Origin: Citrobacter europaeus
Lineage (GTDB): Bacteria > Pseudomonadota > Gammaproteobacteria > Enterobacterales > Enterobacteriaceae
NCBI GenBank assembly: GCA_020099315.1
Contig: CP083650.1
Coordinates: 3,472,001-3,536,000 of the forward strand
DNA: 64,000 nt
Reading direction: 5' to 3'
Below, piece after piece: positions 44,988-53,592 of the stretch; positions within the stretch are counted from its first letter, which is position 1; each line of letters starts with the position of its first letter. The position numbers were made by a program, and so were the translations under genes. Under the pieces are notes generated by a model. It saw only the letters and a list, made by a program, of their open reading frames with translations, did no database searches and had not been told where the DNA came from.

Positions 44988-45866
44988 TTACAGCAAACCG
45001 GCATGCTTAAGCGCCGCTTTGACGATTTCACGAGCATTGTCCGTGATTGGCGTCATCGGCAGACGTAGCGTATCGGTCGCCACAAGTCCCAACTCCTTAC
45101 ACGCCCATTTCACTGGGATAGGATTGGGTTCGACAAATAGTTTGTTGTGTAACGGCATCAGACGTTGGTTAATCACCCGCGCCTCGGCAAAGTGCCCGGC
45201 TGCCGCCAGTTTGCACATTTCAGCCATGTCACGCGCCGCAACGTTAGACGTTACGGAAATCACGCCATGACCACCGAGCTGCATAAAATCCAGTCCGGTT
45301 GCGTCATCACCGCTGAGCAGAATGAAGTCGTCTGAAACCAGCTCTTTGATCTGGTGAACGCGACTTAAGTTCCCCGTGGCCTCTTTAATAGCGATAATAT
45401 TTTTTACTTTCGCCAGGCGACCAACGGTTTCCGGCAGCATATCGCAGCCGGTACGGGACGGCACATTATACAGAATTTGCGGCAGGTCAGTATGTTCAGC
45501 GATGGCTTTGAAATGCTGGAACAAACCTTCCTGGGTTGGGCGGTTGTAGTAAGGCGTCACCGTCAGGCAGCCGACAACACCACTGTCGTTGAAACGCTGC
45601 GTCAGACTAATGGCTTCCGCGGTCGCATTGGCGCCGGTTCCGGCTATTACCGGAATACGCCCGTCGGCCAACTCCAGGGTCATCATCACCACATCGCCAT
45701 GCTCATCATGACTCAGGGTGGCAGACTCACCGGTGGTGCCAACCGAAACGATCGCCGAGGTGCCGCTGGCGACATGATAATCAATCAGTTTTTTCAGGCT
45801 CGACCGGCAGACTTTACCTTTCTCATCCATCGGCGTAACAAGCGCGACAATACTTCCCGTGAACAT
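44988..45866 (-). CDS. dapA: 4-hydroxy-tetrahydrodipicolinate synthase
   Basis: 292 residues from MFTGSIVALVTPMDEKG (ATG 45866, AGGAT upstream; the ATG 18 bases earlier is not conserved). A TIM-barrel aldolase: Lys161 (AIKEATGN) forms the Schiff base with pyruvate, Tyr133 is the catalytic Tyr, and Thr44-Thr45 lie in GTTGES. First committed step of lysine and diaminopimelate synthesis, inhibited by lysine. Divergent from gcvR. Confidence 0.97.
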   Translation of the reverse strand: MFTGSIVALVTPMDEKGKVCRSSLKKLIDYHVASGTSAIVSVGTTGESATLSHDEHGDVVMMTLELADGRIPVIAGTGANATAEAISLTQRFNDSGVVGCLTVTPYYNRPTQEGLFQHFKAIAEHTDLPQILYNVPSRTGCDMLPETVGRLAKVKNIIAIKEATGNLSRVHQIKELVSDDFILLSGDDATGLDFMQLGGHGVISVTSNVAARDMAEMCKLAAAGHFAEARVINQRLMPLHNKLFVEPNPIPVKWACKELGLVATDTLRLPMTPITDNAREIVKAALKHAGLL

Positions 45867-46011
45867 GGGCCATCCTCTGTGCAAACAAGTGTCTCAATGG
45901 TACGTTTGGTACGACAATAAAAGCAAGCGACCAGAGCCGTTCTGATTGTTGTATGCATGTTTTTTTTATGCTTTCCTTATGATTACCTCACCGCTCAAAG
46001 GAAGAACAGGT

Positions 46012-46584
46012 TTGACATCGTCATCGCAACACTATCTGGTCATTACTGCGCTGGGTGCTGACCGCCCAGGAATTGTGAACACCATCACGCGTCATGTCAG
46101 CAGTTGCGGCTGTAATATCGAAGACAGCCGGTTGGCCATGCTGGGTGACGAGTTCACGTTTATCATGTTGCTGTCGGGCACCTGGAATGCCATCACCCTG
46201 ATTGAATCAACCTTACCATTGAAAGGTGCAGAGCTGGATTTACTGATCGTGATGAAGCGCACGACCGCGCGCCCCCGTCCGGCGATGCCCGCGACGGTAT
46301 GGGTTCAAGTCGATGTCCCTGATTCTCCACATTTGATTGAACGCTTTACCGCCCTGTTTGACAGCCACCAAATGAATATTGCGGAACTGGTGTCACGCAC
46401 GCAACCGGCTGAGAACGGAAAGGCGGCACAGCTGTTTATTCAAATCACCGCACATAGTCCTGCGTCACATGATGCGGCAAATATTGAAGATGCGTTTAAA
46501 GCACTCTGTACAGAACTCAATGCGCAAGGCAGTATTAACGTCGTCAATTACTCACAGCATGATGAACAGGATGGAGTTAAGTAA
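46012..46584 (+). CDS. gcvR: Glycine cleavage system repressor protein GcvR
   Basis: 190 residues from a TTG start at 46012, chosen because it reproduces the length and N-terminus of E. coli GcvR; ATG codons further upstream add an unrelated hydrophobic stretch. Two ACT domains (about 9-80 and 97-175) bind glycine. GcvR holds GcvA in a repressing complex when glycine is low. The stop codon overlaps the bcp start (TAATG). Confidence 0.94.
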   Translation: MTSSSQHYLVITALGADRPGIVNTITRHVSSCGCNIEDSRLAMLGDEFTFIMLLSGTWNAITLIESTLPLKGAELDLLIVMKRTTARPRPAMPATVWVQVDVPDSPHLIERFTALFDSHQMNIAELVSRTQPAENGKAAQLFIQITAHSPASHDAANIEDAFKALCTELNAQGSINVVNYSQHDEQDGVK

Positions 46585-47054
46585 TGAACCCACTGAAAGC
46601 CGGTGATATCGCACCGAAATTTAGCTTGCCGGATCAAGACGGAGAACAAGTAAATTTAACCGACTTCCAGGGACAGCGTGTTCTGGTTTATTTTTACCCA
46701 AAAGCCATGACACCCGGCTGTACCGTTCAGGCCTGCGGCCTGCGCGATAACATGGATGAGTTAAAAAAAGCAGGTGTTGAAGTGCTGGGAATCAGCACCG
46801 ATAAACCAGAGAAGCTTTCCCGATTCGCAGAGAAAGAAGTGCTGAACTTCACGCTTCTGTCTGACGAAGATCATCAGGTTTGCGAGCAGTTCGGCGTCTG
46901 GGGTGAGAAATCGTTTATGGGCAAAACCTACGATGGCATCCACCGCATCAGCTTCCTGATTGATGCTGAAGGGAAAATTGAGCATGTGTTTGATGACTTC
47001 AAAACCAGTAACCACCACGATGTGGTAATGAACTGGCTGAAAGAGAACGCTTGA
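46584..47054 (+). CDS. bcp: Thioredoxin-dependent thiol peroxidase Bcp (PrxQ)
   Basis: A 156-residue atypical 2-Cys peroxiredoxin. Peroxidatic Cys46 and resolving Cys51 are in TPGCTVQACGL. It reduces hydrogen peroxide and organic peroxides using thioredoxin. Translation is coupled to gcvR through the overlapping stop and start. In E. coli the hyf hydrogenase operon follows; here a REP element and the iadA cluster do. Confidence 0.97.
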   Translation: MNPLKAGDIAPKFSLPDQDGEQVNLTDFQGQRVLVYFYPKAMTPGCTVQACGLRDNMDELKKAGVEVLGISTDKPEKLSRFAEKEVLNFTLLSDEDHQVCEQFGVWGEKSFMGKTYDGIHRISFLIDAEGKIEHVFDDFKTSNHHDVVMNWLKENA

Positions 47055-47064
47055 TTTACGTTTT

Positions 47065-47164
47065 GCCGGATAAAGCCTGATGGCGACGCTACGCGTCTTA
47101 TCAGGCCTGTTTCCCCGCAACCCCGCAGGCCGGATAAGGCATTTACGCCGCTATCCGGCATCAA
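47065..47164. repeat. REP cluster between bcp and iadA
   Basis: Several REP-like units: GCCGGATAAAGCCTGATGG, a diverged inverted copy ending TTATCAGGCCTG, and a further unit CAGGCCGGATAAGGCA with GCTATCCGGCATC. The cluster marks the boundary where this chromosome departs from the E. coli order, between convergent bcp and iadA. Confidence 0.75.
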
Positions 47165-47170
47165 CCTCGT

Positions 47171-48334
47171 TTATTCAAACGTCCCTTTTACGCAGGCTTT
47201 TTTCTCCCTGACCAAGGCTTTTCCCTTCGCCCACAGGTGATGAACCTCCAGCGCGTCGTTGAGCACCAGAATGTCTGCATCACATCCCACCGCCAGACGC
47301 CCCTTATGCTCCAGTCCCAAAAACTCTGCGACCGTACGCGTCAGCGGACACAGCGCCTGCTCCAGCGGTATGGCATGAACTTTCACCAACTGGCGCACCG
47401 TTTCTGCCAGCGATTCAAACCCTGCGACACCGATGCCGGTGAGGTTACCGTACTCATCAAATTCCGGCTGGCTGCCGTTGCCGTCTGAGCTCAGCGTAAT
47501 ACGCGACAGCGGCACGTTCTGGCTAAGCGCCGTGGCGATTGCCGTGGCCGGGTCGACGGGCTCATCAATACTGCTGGTAATGTCGATATAACCGCCTTTG
47601 CGGGCATACTCCAACGCCGCCTGGAACAACGGTTGTGCACGATTAACGTGGGTCGGCAGCAGTTTGGTAATCGGCACATCGCAACAGTCGAGGATCTGGT
47701 ACAACGGCTCCAGCATGCGCGGGCTGTCGCCCATATGGAAGACGCTGATTCCCGGTTTTCGTCCTAACAATCCACCCACGCGAGCTTGCGCCGCCATGTT
47801 TGCCAGCGCCGAAGAATCCGGAGCGGAAGAACGGTGGTCCGAAACCGCACATTTCACGCCAATAATTTTATCGATCAGCGCCACGTCGCGATCGATGCTG
47901 CCGGTAATAGTCGGGGAAGGTAGAGAATACGCCCCGGTCAGCATCCACGCGCTAATGCCTTCAAATTCCAGCGCGCGGGTTTTCGCCAGCAGCGATTCCG
48001 GGTGACGGGTAATACCATCAGTACCCAGTAATCCCACCACCGAGGTGACGCCAGCTTCAACCAGCCGCGACAAGCGCACTTCCGGCGTGCGGGTGTGCGG
48101 CCCCGCTTCTCCACCGCCGCCAATCAGATGGACGTGTTGATCGATAAACCCCGGACACACAATCGCGCCGTCAAGATTGATGCACGTGCAGCCGGGAAAA
48201 TCTTCAGGGGAAATCAACGGCGCGATGGCAACAATTTTGCTGCCGGACACCAGTATGTCCTGGCGCCCTAAATCTTCCGGCGCGTACACGTGTCCCTGCT
48301 GGAACAACGTCAAATTAAGAATGGAACAGTTCAT
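47171..48334 (-). CDS. iadA: Isoaspartyl dipeptidase IadA
   Basis: 387 residues from MNCSILNLTLFQQG (ATG 48334; AAGGAAGG upstream). An amidohydrolase-family enzyme close to E. coli IadA: HVHLIGGGGEAGP near residue 67 gives the first zinc ligands His67 and His69 and substrate-binding Glu76; GVKCAVSDHRSS, FHMGDS, THVNR and SSDGNGS follow. It hydrolyses beta-aspartyl dipeptides produced by breakdown of isomerised proteins. In E. coli iadA is at another locus with the same neighbours yjiG and yjiH. Confidence 0.93.
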   Translation of the reverse strand: MNCSILNLTLFQQGHVYAPEDLGRQDILVSGSKIVAIAPLISPEDFPGCTCINLDGAIVCPGFIDQHVHLIGGGGEAGPHTRTPEVRLSRLVEAGVTSVVGLLGTDGITRHPESLLAKTRALEFEGISAWMLTGAYSLPSPTITGSIDRDVALIDKIIGVKCAVSDHRSSAPDSSALANMAAQARVGGLLGRKPGISVFHMGDSPRMLEPLYQILDCCDVPITKLLPTHVNRAQPLFQAALEYARKGGYIDITSSIDEPVDPATAIATALSQNVPLSRITLSSDGNGSQPEFDEYGNLTGIGVAGFESLAETVRQLVKVHAIPLEQALCPLTRTVAEFLGLEHKGRLAVGCDADILVLNDALEVHHLWAKGKALVREKKACVKGTFE

Positions 48335-48345
48335 AACCTTCCTTG

Positions 48346-48807
48346 TCAGGCAATAACCTGCATAACCCAAATAGAGAGCAGCGCATTAATTACGCATACC
48401 GCAATAATCAGCGGGTAGTAACGGGGATGAACCCCCGCGGTCCCCAGACAGCGTCCCACATTTTGCACCGGATTGCCCATCAGGTAGATAGCCGGTAACA
48501 ATACCGTGGCATCATGTCCCGAAAGCGTACCGGCGACAACCAGGCTGGCGCAAACGCCGACGCCGCCTCCCATACTCATCACCGCCGCCAGCAGCACGGT
48601 GGCAGATTCCCCCGGCAAGCCCCACAGCGCCATAACCGGCTCACATACCCGCCCGACAATCTCGAGCAGCCCCGTCACCTTCAGCGCCTGAATAATTACA
48701 AACGCCATCACCACGTTAGGCAACAGGCTGGTCGTTGCAATAGTAAATCCGCGCCGTGCGCCATCGATAAACATATCCATGACGTTTTTACGTACCTGCG
48801 TTGTCAT
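48346..48807 (-). CDS. yjiG: Nucleoside-recognition/SpmB-like membrane protein YjiG
   Basis: 153 residues from MTTQVRKNVMDMFIDGARRG (ATG 48807), exactly the E. coli YjiG length; the longer upstream frame lies within yjiH. Four or so membrane helices. With YjiH it resembles the SpmA/SpmB and nucleoside-recognition (Gate) protein families. Its location next to isoaspartyl dipeptidase suggests a transporter for the dipeptide substrate or products (inference). One base separates it from yjiH. Confidence 0.9.
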   Translation of the reverse strand: MTTQVRKNVMDMFIDGARRGFTIATTSLLPNVVMAFVIIQALKVTGLLEIVGRVCEPVMALWGLPGESATVLLAAVMSMGGGVGVCASLVVAGTLSGHDATVLLPAIYLMGNPVQNVGRCLGTAGVHPRYYPLIIAVCVINALLSIWVMQVIA

Positions 48808-48808
48808 C

Positions 48809-49468
48809 TCACGCCTCCTGCTGCATACGGCGATTTTCCAGCTGCGCAATCCACAAACGCAGCAGGTTCGCACCCACAAATTTGAAGACAAGGATCACCG
48901 CAAGCGGCGTAATTACCGGAACGGTAACCACCGTAAACAGCGCAGCGCCAGAGGAAAAATAGTTGGTAATACACGCGCTGCCGCTGGTTTGCCAGCAGGC
49001 AAAAATGGCACGTTCCTGTTCAGTGATAATGCCCTCTTCCGCCATTTCTTTGGTCATCCCGGCCGCGGCATCGGTATTTTGCAAATTCGCAATCAACGCC
49101 AGCGAACAAATCCCTGGAATACCGAGTAACGGGTGCAAGACAGGCGTCATCAGCTGTTGCGCCGCACGTAAACCTCCCAGCCCTTCAGTGACGGAAATTA
49201 TCCCGAGCGAAAGAATGACGGAAGGCGCCAGCTCAAGCGCGAATAAGAAGCCATCTTTGGCGCCCATACCGCCCGCGCCGCGAAAAGAGACTGCCGTGTC
49301 GCCCGCCGCATTAATCTGCCCAAATGCGCCGTTGAGGACGGTGAAGTCAAAGACCCGCCACCATTCGGTACTTTTCGCAAACATGCCGGAAAAAAGAATA
49401 ATCGTAATAAAAAAAGCGAGATAACCGCCCCATCCCACCTTTTGCTGCGTGTGTGTGTTGTGACCCAT
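48809..49468 (-). CDS. yjiH: Nucleoside-recognition/SpmA-like membrane protein YjiH
   Basis: 219 residues with about five hydrophobic helices, similar to E. coli YjiH. The conserved FRGAGGMGAKDGFLFALELAPS and the NTDAAAGMTKEM region are typical. First gene of a yjiH-yjiG-iadA operon. Function is unproven; partner membrane protein of YjiG, possibly for uptake of aspartyl dipeptides. Confidence 0.88.
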   Translation of the reverse strand: MGHNTHTQQKVGWGGYLAFFITIILFSGMFAKSTEWWRVFDFTVLNGAFGQINAAGDTAVSFRGAGGMGAKDGFLFALELAPSVILSLGIISVTEGLGGLRAAQQLMTPVLHPLLGIPGICSLALIANLQNTDAAAGMTKEMAEEGIITEQERAIFACWQTSGSACITNYFSSGAALFTVVTVPVITPLAVILVFKFVGANLLRLWIAQLENRRMQQEA

Positions 49469-49634
49469 TTTGTTCTCCAGTTGGCCTTATTCCTTGTGTG
49501 ACTAAAAGACATCACGCAGGTCAAGTTAAAGACAAATGTGGAGAAAAACGACAGTCGAGGAGAATATTCAGAAAGTGTGGATAGAGGTCCGACAAGTTTA
49601 GCTCCGGCGACATTGCATCGCCGGAGCATGCGGA

Positions 49635-50699
49635 TTAGGGTTCATCAACGGCCTGACCATCCGGCCAGGCATGCATTACCGCTTTGATTAACGTTGCCAG
49701 AGGAATCGCAAAGAATACGCCCCAGAATCCCCACAGGCCGCCGAAGATCACCACCGACAGAATAATCACCAGCGGATGCAGATTTACCGCCTCGGAGAAC
49801 AGCACCGGCACCAACAGATTCCCGTCTAACGCCTGGATAATCAGGTACACGGCAAAACAGCTCCAGAACTCGGTGCCAAGGCCAAACTGGAACAGCGCCA
49901 CACCGACTACCGGAATCGTCACGACAAAAGCGCCGATATACGGGATCAGCACAGAGAACCCTACCAGCACCGCCAGTAGCAGCGAATAGTTGAGACCAAA
50001 CAGCAGAAAGCCTAGCCAGGTCGCCACGCCGACCACCACCATTTCCAGCACCTTTCCGCGAATATAGTTGGTGATTTGCTGATTCATCTCTTTCCATACC
50101 TGCCCCGCCAGCCCGCGATTACGCGGCAGCACCCGGCGCACGGCGTTCAGCATCTGTCCTTTATCTTTGATCAGAAAGAACACCATCAATGGGACGAGAA
50201 CCAGGTAAACCGCCAGCGTCAGCAAACCGACCAGTGAGGCCAGCGAATATTTCACCACCGAATCACCCATGGTGAGCATTCGCGAGCGCATATTCTCCGC
50301 CATCGCATCAATAATGCCCGCATCCATCAGCGCCGGATAACGTCGTGGCAAGGTGGCGGCAAAATCAGACAATTTATTGAGCATGCCGGGCATATCGCGG
50401 ATCAGGTAGATCCCCTGCTGCCATGCAACGGGCATCACCACAAACGCCATCAGCAGCAAAATACCGACAAACACCACCAGCACGATCGATGTTGCCCAAC
50501 GCCGTGAACAACCTATATGTTCCAGCCGTACGGTCGGCCATTCAAGCAGGTAAGCCAGCACAATGGCGACCAACAGCGGCGCCAGAAGACCGCTAAAGAA
50601 GAACAGGATGCCAAAACCAGCAACCAGAATAATCAGCAAGGCGATGGCTTCGGGGTCGCTAAAGCGGCGGCGATACCATTGCATCAACATTTCGAGCAT
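49635..50699 (-). CDS. perM: AI-2E family permease PerM
   Basis: 354 residues from MLEMLMQWYRRRFSDPE (ATG 50699), close to the 353 of E. coli PerM. About seven to eight membrane helices with the family motif VGFSVLIPYIGAFVVTIPVV and the C-terminal SEAVNLHPLVIILSV segment (UPF0118/AI-2E transporter). Substrate is unknown. Divergent from bepA. Confidence 0.93.
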   Translation of the reverse strand: MLEMLMQWYRRRFSDPEAIALLIILVAGFGILFFFSGLLAPLLVAIVLAYLLEWPTVRLEHIGCSRRWATSIVLVVFVGILLLMAFVVMPVAWQQGIYLIRDMPGMLNKLSDFAATLPRRYPALMDAGIIDAMAENMRSRMLTMGDSVVKYSLASLVGLLTLAVYLVLVPLMVFFLIKDKGQMLNAVRRVLPRNRGLAGQVWKEMNQQITNYIRGKVLEMVVVGVATWLGFLLFGLNYSLLLAVLVGFSVLIPYIGAFVVTIPVVGVALFQFGLGTEFWSCFAVYLIIQALDGNLLVPVLFSEAVNLHPLVIILSVVIFGGLWGFWGVFFAIPLATLIKAVMHAWPDGQAVDEP

Positions 50700-50863
50700 A
50701 AAACCCTTCCATGAACCCAATAGCGGGATTGCGATCCCGAATTGTATCGAAATGTCACAAAAAAGACTTCGCTTTTTATGGCTGATTACGCAAAGTGAAA
50801 AGACATTTTTCCTGGGTGTTCATCGTCAGGTTTCGCAGTTACACTCCCTAAGCTTGCGGAGTG

Positions 50864-50891
50864 TGAACGATACTTCACGGCATTGGTCAAA
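50864..50891 (+). promoter_or_regulatory. Candidate sigma-E promoter of bepA
   Basis: TGAACGA (50864-50870) followed after 14 bases by GGTCAAA (50885-50891) resembles the sigma-E pattern GGAACTT...TCAAA. The -10 part ends 34 bases before the bepA ATG. In E. coli the gene (yfgC) is in the sigma-E regulon. The -35 match is imperfect. Confidence 0.5.
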
Positions 50892-50925
50892 TGGCTATCT
50901 CAAAAAAGAATACAGGACAGAGGTT

Positions 50926-52389
50926 ATGTTCAGGCAGTTGAAAAAAAACCTGGTTGCTACCCTCATTGCCGCACTGACCATCGGTCAGGTCGCGCCCGCA
51001 TTTGCTGATACTGCGGACACCCTGCCTGATATGGGAACCTCGGCAGGGAGCACGCTTTCCATAGGACAGGAAATGCAGATGGGCGATTATTACGTACGCC
51101 AGCTGCGCGGCAGTGCGCCATTAATTAACGATCCGTTGCTCACCCAATACATTAATGCGCTGGGGATGCGTCTGGTCTCGCACGCCGACTCGGTAAAAAC
51201 GCCCTTCACCTTCTTTTTGATTAACAACGATGAAATCAACGCCTTTGCTTTCTTTGGCGGCAACGTTGTCCTGCACTCCGCGTTATTCCGCTATTCCGAT
51301 AACGAAAGCCAGCTGGCATCGGTTATGGCGCACGAAATTTCCCACGTTACGCAGCGTCACCTGGCGCGTGCTATGGAAGATCAGAAACGCAGCGCGCCGC
51401 TAACGTGGGTTGGTGCGTTAGGCTCAATTTTATTGGCGATGGCCAGTCCGCAGGCGGGTATGGCGGCGCTGACCGGTACGCTGGCAGGTACACGTCAGGG
51501 GATGATTAGCTTTACGCAGCAAAACGAACAGGAAGCCGACCGCATCGGTATTCAGGTGCTGCAACGCTCGGGTTTCGATCCCCAGGCCATGCCGACGTTT
51601 CTGGAAAAACTGCTCGATCAGGCCCGTTACTCTTCGCGTCCACCAGAAATTTTGCTGACTCACCCCCTGCCTGAGAGCCGTCTGTCGGATGCCCGTAACC
51701 GCGCCAACCAAATGCGCCCGGTGGTCGTCCAGTCATCAGAAGATTTTTATCTGGCTAAGGCGCGTACCCTGGGCATGTACAATTCTGGTCGCAACCAACT
51801 GACCGACGACCTGCTGAGTAACTGGTCGAAAGGCAACGTGCGTGAGCAACGTGCGGCGCAGTATGGTCGGGCATTGCAGGCGATGGAAGCCAGTAAATAT
51901 GACGAGGCGCGTAAAGCGCTGCAACCGCTGCTGGCGGCAGATCCTAACAATGCCTGGTATCTCGACCTGGCTACGGATATCGATCTCGGTCAGAAGAAAA
52001 CCAGCGACGCTATTAATCGGTTGAAAAACGCCCGCGACCTGCGCACTAACCCGGTACTGCAGCTCAACCTGGCGAATGCGTATTTACAAGGAGGACAAGC
52101 CAAAGAGGCGGCAACCATCCTGAATCGCTATACGTTTAACCATAAGGACGATCCCAACGGCTGGGATCTGTTAGCGCAAACGGAAGCCAACCTGAACAAC
52201 CGCGATCAGGAACTGGCGGCGCGCGCCGAAGGGTATGCCCTTGCAGGGCGTCTGGATCAGGCGATTTCGATGCTCAGCAGCGCAAGCTCTCAGGTGAAAC
52301 TGGGTAGCCAGCAGCAGGCCAGATACGATGCCCGTATTGACCAGCTACGCCAGTTGCAAGAGCGCTTTAAACCGTACACGAAAATGTAA
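50926..52389 (+). CDS. bepA: Periplasmic metalloprotease/chaperone BepA
   Basis: 487 residues from MFRQLKKNLVATLIAAL (ATG 50926, CAGAGG upstream); cleavable signal peptide ending AFA-DT near residue 27. M48-type zinc protease with HEISH (His136, Glu137, His140) and EADRIG as third ligand region; the C-terminal half forms TPR repeats (about 310-480). It degrades or assists LptD and other outer-membrane proteins at the Bam complex. Followed after 11 bases by yfgD, in the same transcript. Confidence 0.96.
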   Translation: MFRQLKKNLVATLIAALTIGQVAPAFADTADTLPDMGTSAGSTLSIGQEMQMGDYYVRQLRGSAPLINDPLLTQYINALGMRLVSHADSVKTPFTFFLINNDEINAFAFFGGNVVLHSALFRYSDNESQLASVMAHEISHVTQRHLARAMEDQKRSAPLTWVGALGSILLAMASPQAGMAALTGTLAGTRQGMISFTQQNEQEADRIGIQVLQRSGFDPQAMPTFLEKLLDQARYSSRPPEILLTHPLPESRLSDARNRANQMRPVVVQSSEDFYLAKARTLGMYNSGRNQLTDDLLSNWSKGNVREQRAAQYGRALQAMEASKYDEARKALQPLLAADPNNAWYLDLATDIDLGQKKTSDAINRLKNARDLRTNPVLQLNLANAYLQGGQAKEAATILNRYTFNHKDDPNGWDLLAQTEANLNNRDQELAARAEGYALAGRLDQAISMLSSASSQVKLGSQQQARYDARIDQLRQLQERFKPYTKM

Positions 52390-52400
52390 CAGGAAGAAAA

Positions 52401-52760
52401 ATGTCAGACGCGATCAAAATCTACCATAACCCACGCTGCTCCAAGAGCCGCGAAACGCTGGAATTACTGAAGTCCAACGGCGTGGACCCAGAGGTGGTGT
52501 TGTATCTGGAAACGCCGGCTGATGCCGCAACCCTGCGTGAACTGCTGCAGATGCTCAGCATGTCCAGCGCACGTGAACTGATGCGCCAGAAAGAGGATCT
52601 CTATAAATCGCTTAACCTGGCGGACAAAAATCTGAGTGAAGATGCGCTAATTCAGGCAATGGTGGAAAACCCGAAACTGATGGAGCGCCCAATTGTGGTC
52701 GCCAAAGGCCAGGCGCGGATTGGTCGTCCGCCGGAGCAGGTACTGGAAATCATCGGTTAA
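52401..52760 (+). CDS. yfgD: ArsC-family putative arsenate reductase-like protein YfgD
   Basis: 119 residues with the ArsC signature HNPRCSKSRETLELL; Cys13 is the active-site residue and KLMERPIVV the substrate-binding segment. Related to glutaredoxin-dependent arsenate reductase, but no arsB or arsR is adjacent, so an arsenic role is not indicated by context. Co-transcribed with bepA. Confidence 0.93.
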   Translation: MSDAIKIYHNPRCSKSRETLELLKSNGVDPEVVLYLETPADAATLRELLQMLSMSSARELMRQKEDLYKSLNLADKNLSEDALIQAMVENPKLMERPIVVAKGQARIGRPPEQVLEIIG

Positions 52761-52770
52761 CCTGCAACCT

Positions 52771-52793
52771 GCCGCAGTCTTTTCGGCTGCGGC
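52771..52793. terminator. Hairpin between yfgD and hda
   Basis: GCCGCAG (52771-52777) pairs with CTGCGGC (52787-52793). It lies between the convergent yfgD and hda genes, 10 bases after the first stop codon, but the T-run is short on both strands, so it is only a probable terminator. Confidence 0.45.
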
Positions 52794-52795
52794 GC

Positions 52796-53497
52796 TTACA
52801 GCTTCAGTATCTCTTTTACGAACGGAATGGTGAGCTTGCGCTGGGCGGTGATCGATGCGTGATCTAACTGATCCAACGTCATAAACAGCGTACGCATTTC
52901 CCGATCCAGACGCTTAAGCAGAAAGCGTCCCACATCTTCCGGCAGTTCAAATCCACGAAGTCTGGCGCGTAATTGCAACGCCTGCAGCTTATCTTCATCG
53001 GAAAGCGGCTGCAGCTTGTAGATTTGTCCCCAGTCCAGGCGCGAAGCGAGATCCGGCAACCCCAGATTCAGCTGTCTTGGCGGGCGATCGCCGGTGATCA
53101 GCAGGCGCGTTTTCCCCGACTCCAGGATACGGTTATAGAGATCAAAGATCGCCATTTCCCACAGCGAATCCCCGGCCACACATTCGATGTTATCGATGCA
53201 TACCAGCGATAAATGCTCCATCCCGTCGAGCACTTCAGGGACAAACCAGGTGCGTTTATCGAGCGGCACGTAACCTACTGCATCGCCGCGCGCGGACAGT
53301 TCCGCACAGGCTGCATGCAGCAAATGACTACGGCCAGCGCCTTCGCGCGACCAGAGATAAATATACCCGCTATGTTCCTGACGCAGCACGTTTTGCAGTG
53401 CAGCCAGTAAAGAGGAGTTATCCCCCGGCCAGAAACTTGCAAAAGTTTCGTCGTCAGGAAGATAAAGTGGCAAAGAGAGCTGTGCCGGTGTGTTCAG
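52796..53497 (-). CDS. hda: DnaA-homologous regulator Hda, probable CTG start
   Basis: 233 residues if begun at CTG 53497 (NTPAQLSLPLYLPDD), as reported for E. coli Hda; GAGG lies 5 bases upstream of the CTG. The ATG at 53521 would add eight residues (MKSWVEVS) without a good ribosome site. AAA+ ATPase similar to DnaA domain III: Walker A-like GREGAGRSHLLHAA and sensor motif LPDLASRLDWG; the N-terminal QLSLPL peptide binds the beta clamp. It promotes DnaA-ATP hydrolysis after initiation. Confidence 0.93.
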   Translation of the reverse strand: MNTPAQLSLPLYLPDDETFASFWPGDNSSLLAALQNVLRQEHSGYIYLWSREGAGRSHLLHAACAELSARGDAVGYVPLDKRTWFVPEVLDGMEHLSLVCIDNIECVAGDSLWEMAIFDLYNRILESGKTRLLITGDRPPRQLNLGLPDLASRLDWGQIYKLQPLSDEDKLQALQLRARLRGFELPEDVGRFLLKRLDREMRTLFMTLDQLDHASITAQRKLTIPFVKEILKL

Positions 53498-53592
53498 AGA
53501 TACCTCAACCCAGGATTTCATAAAATCGCGTTGAGTTTAACACAGAAATACGTCGTGATAGAACCGGGCAGCACCGCCGCCCGGTCAGAGAT

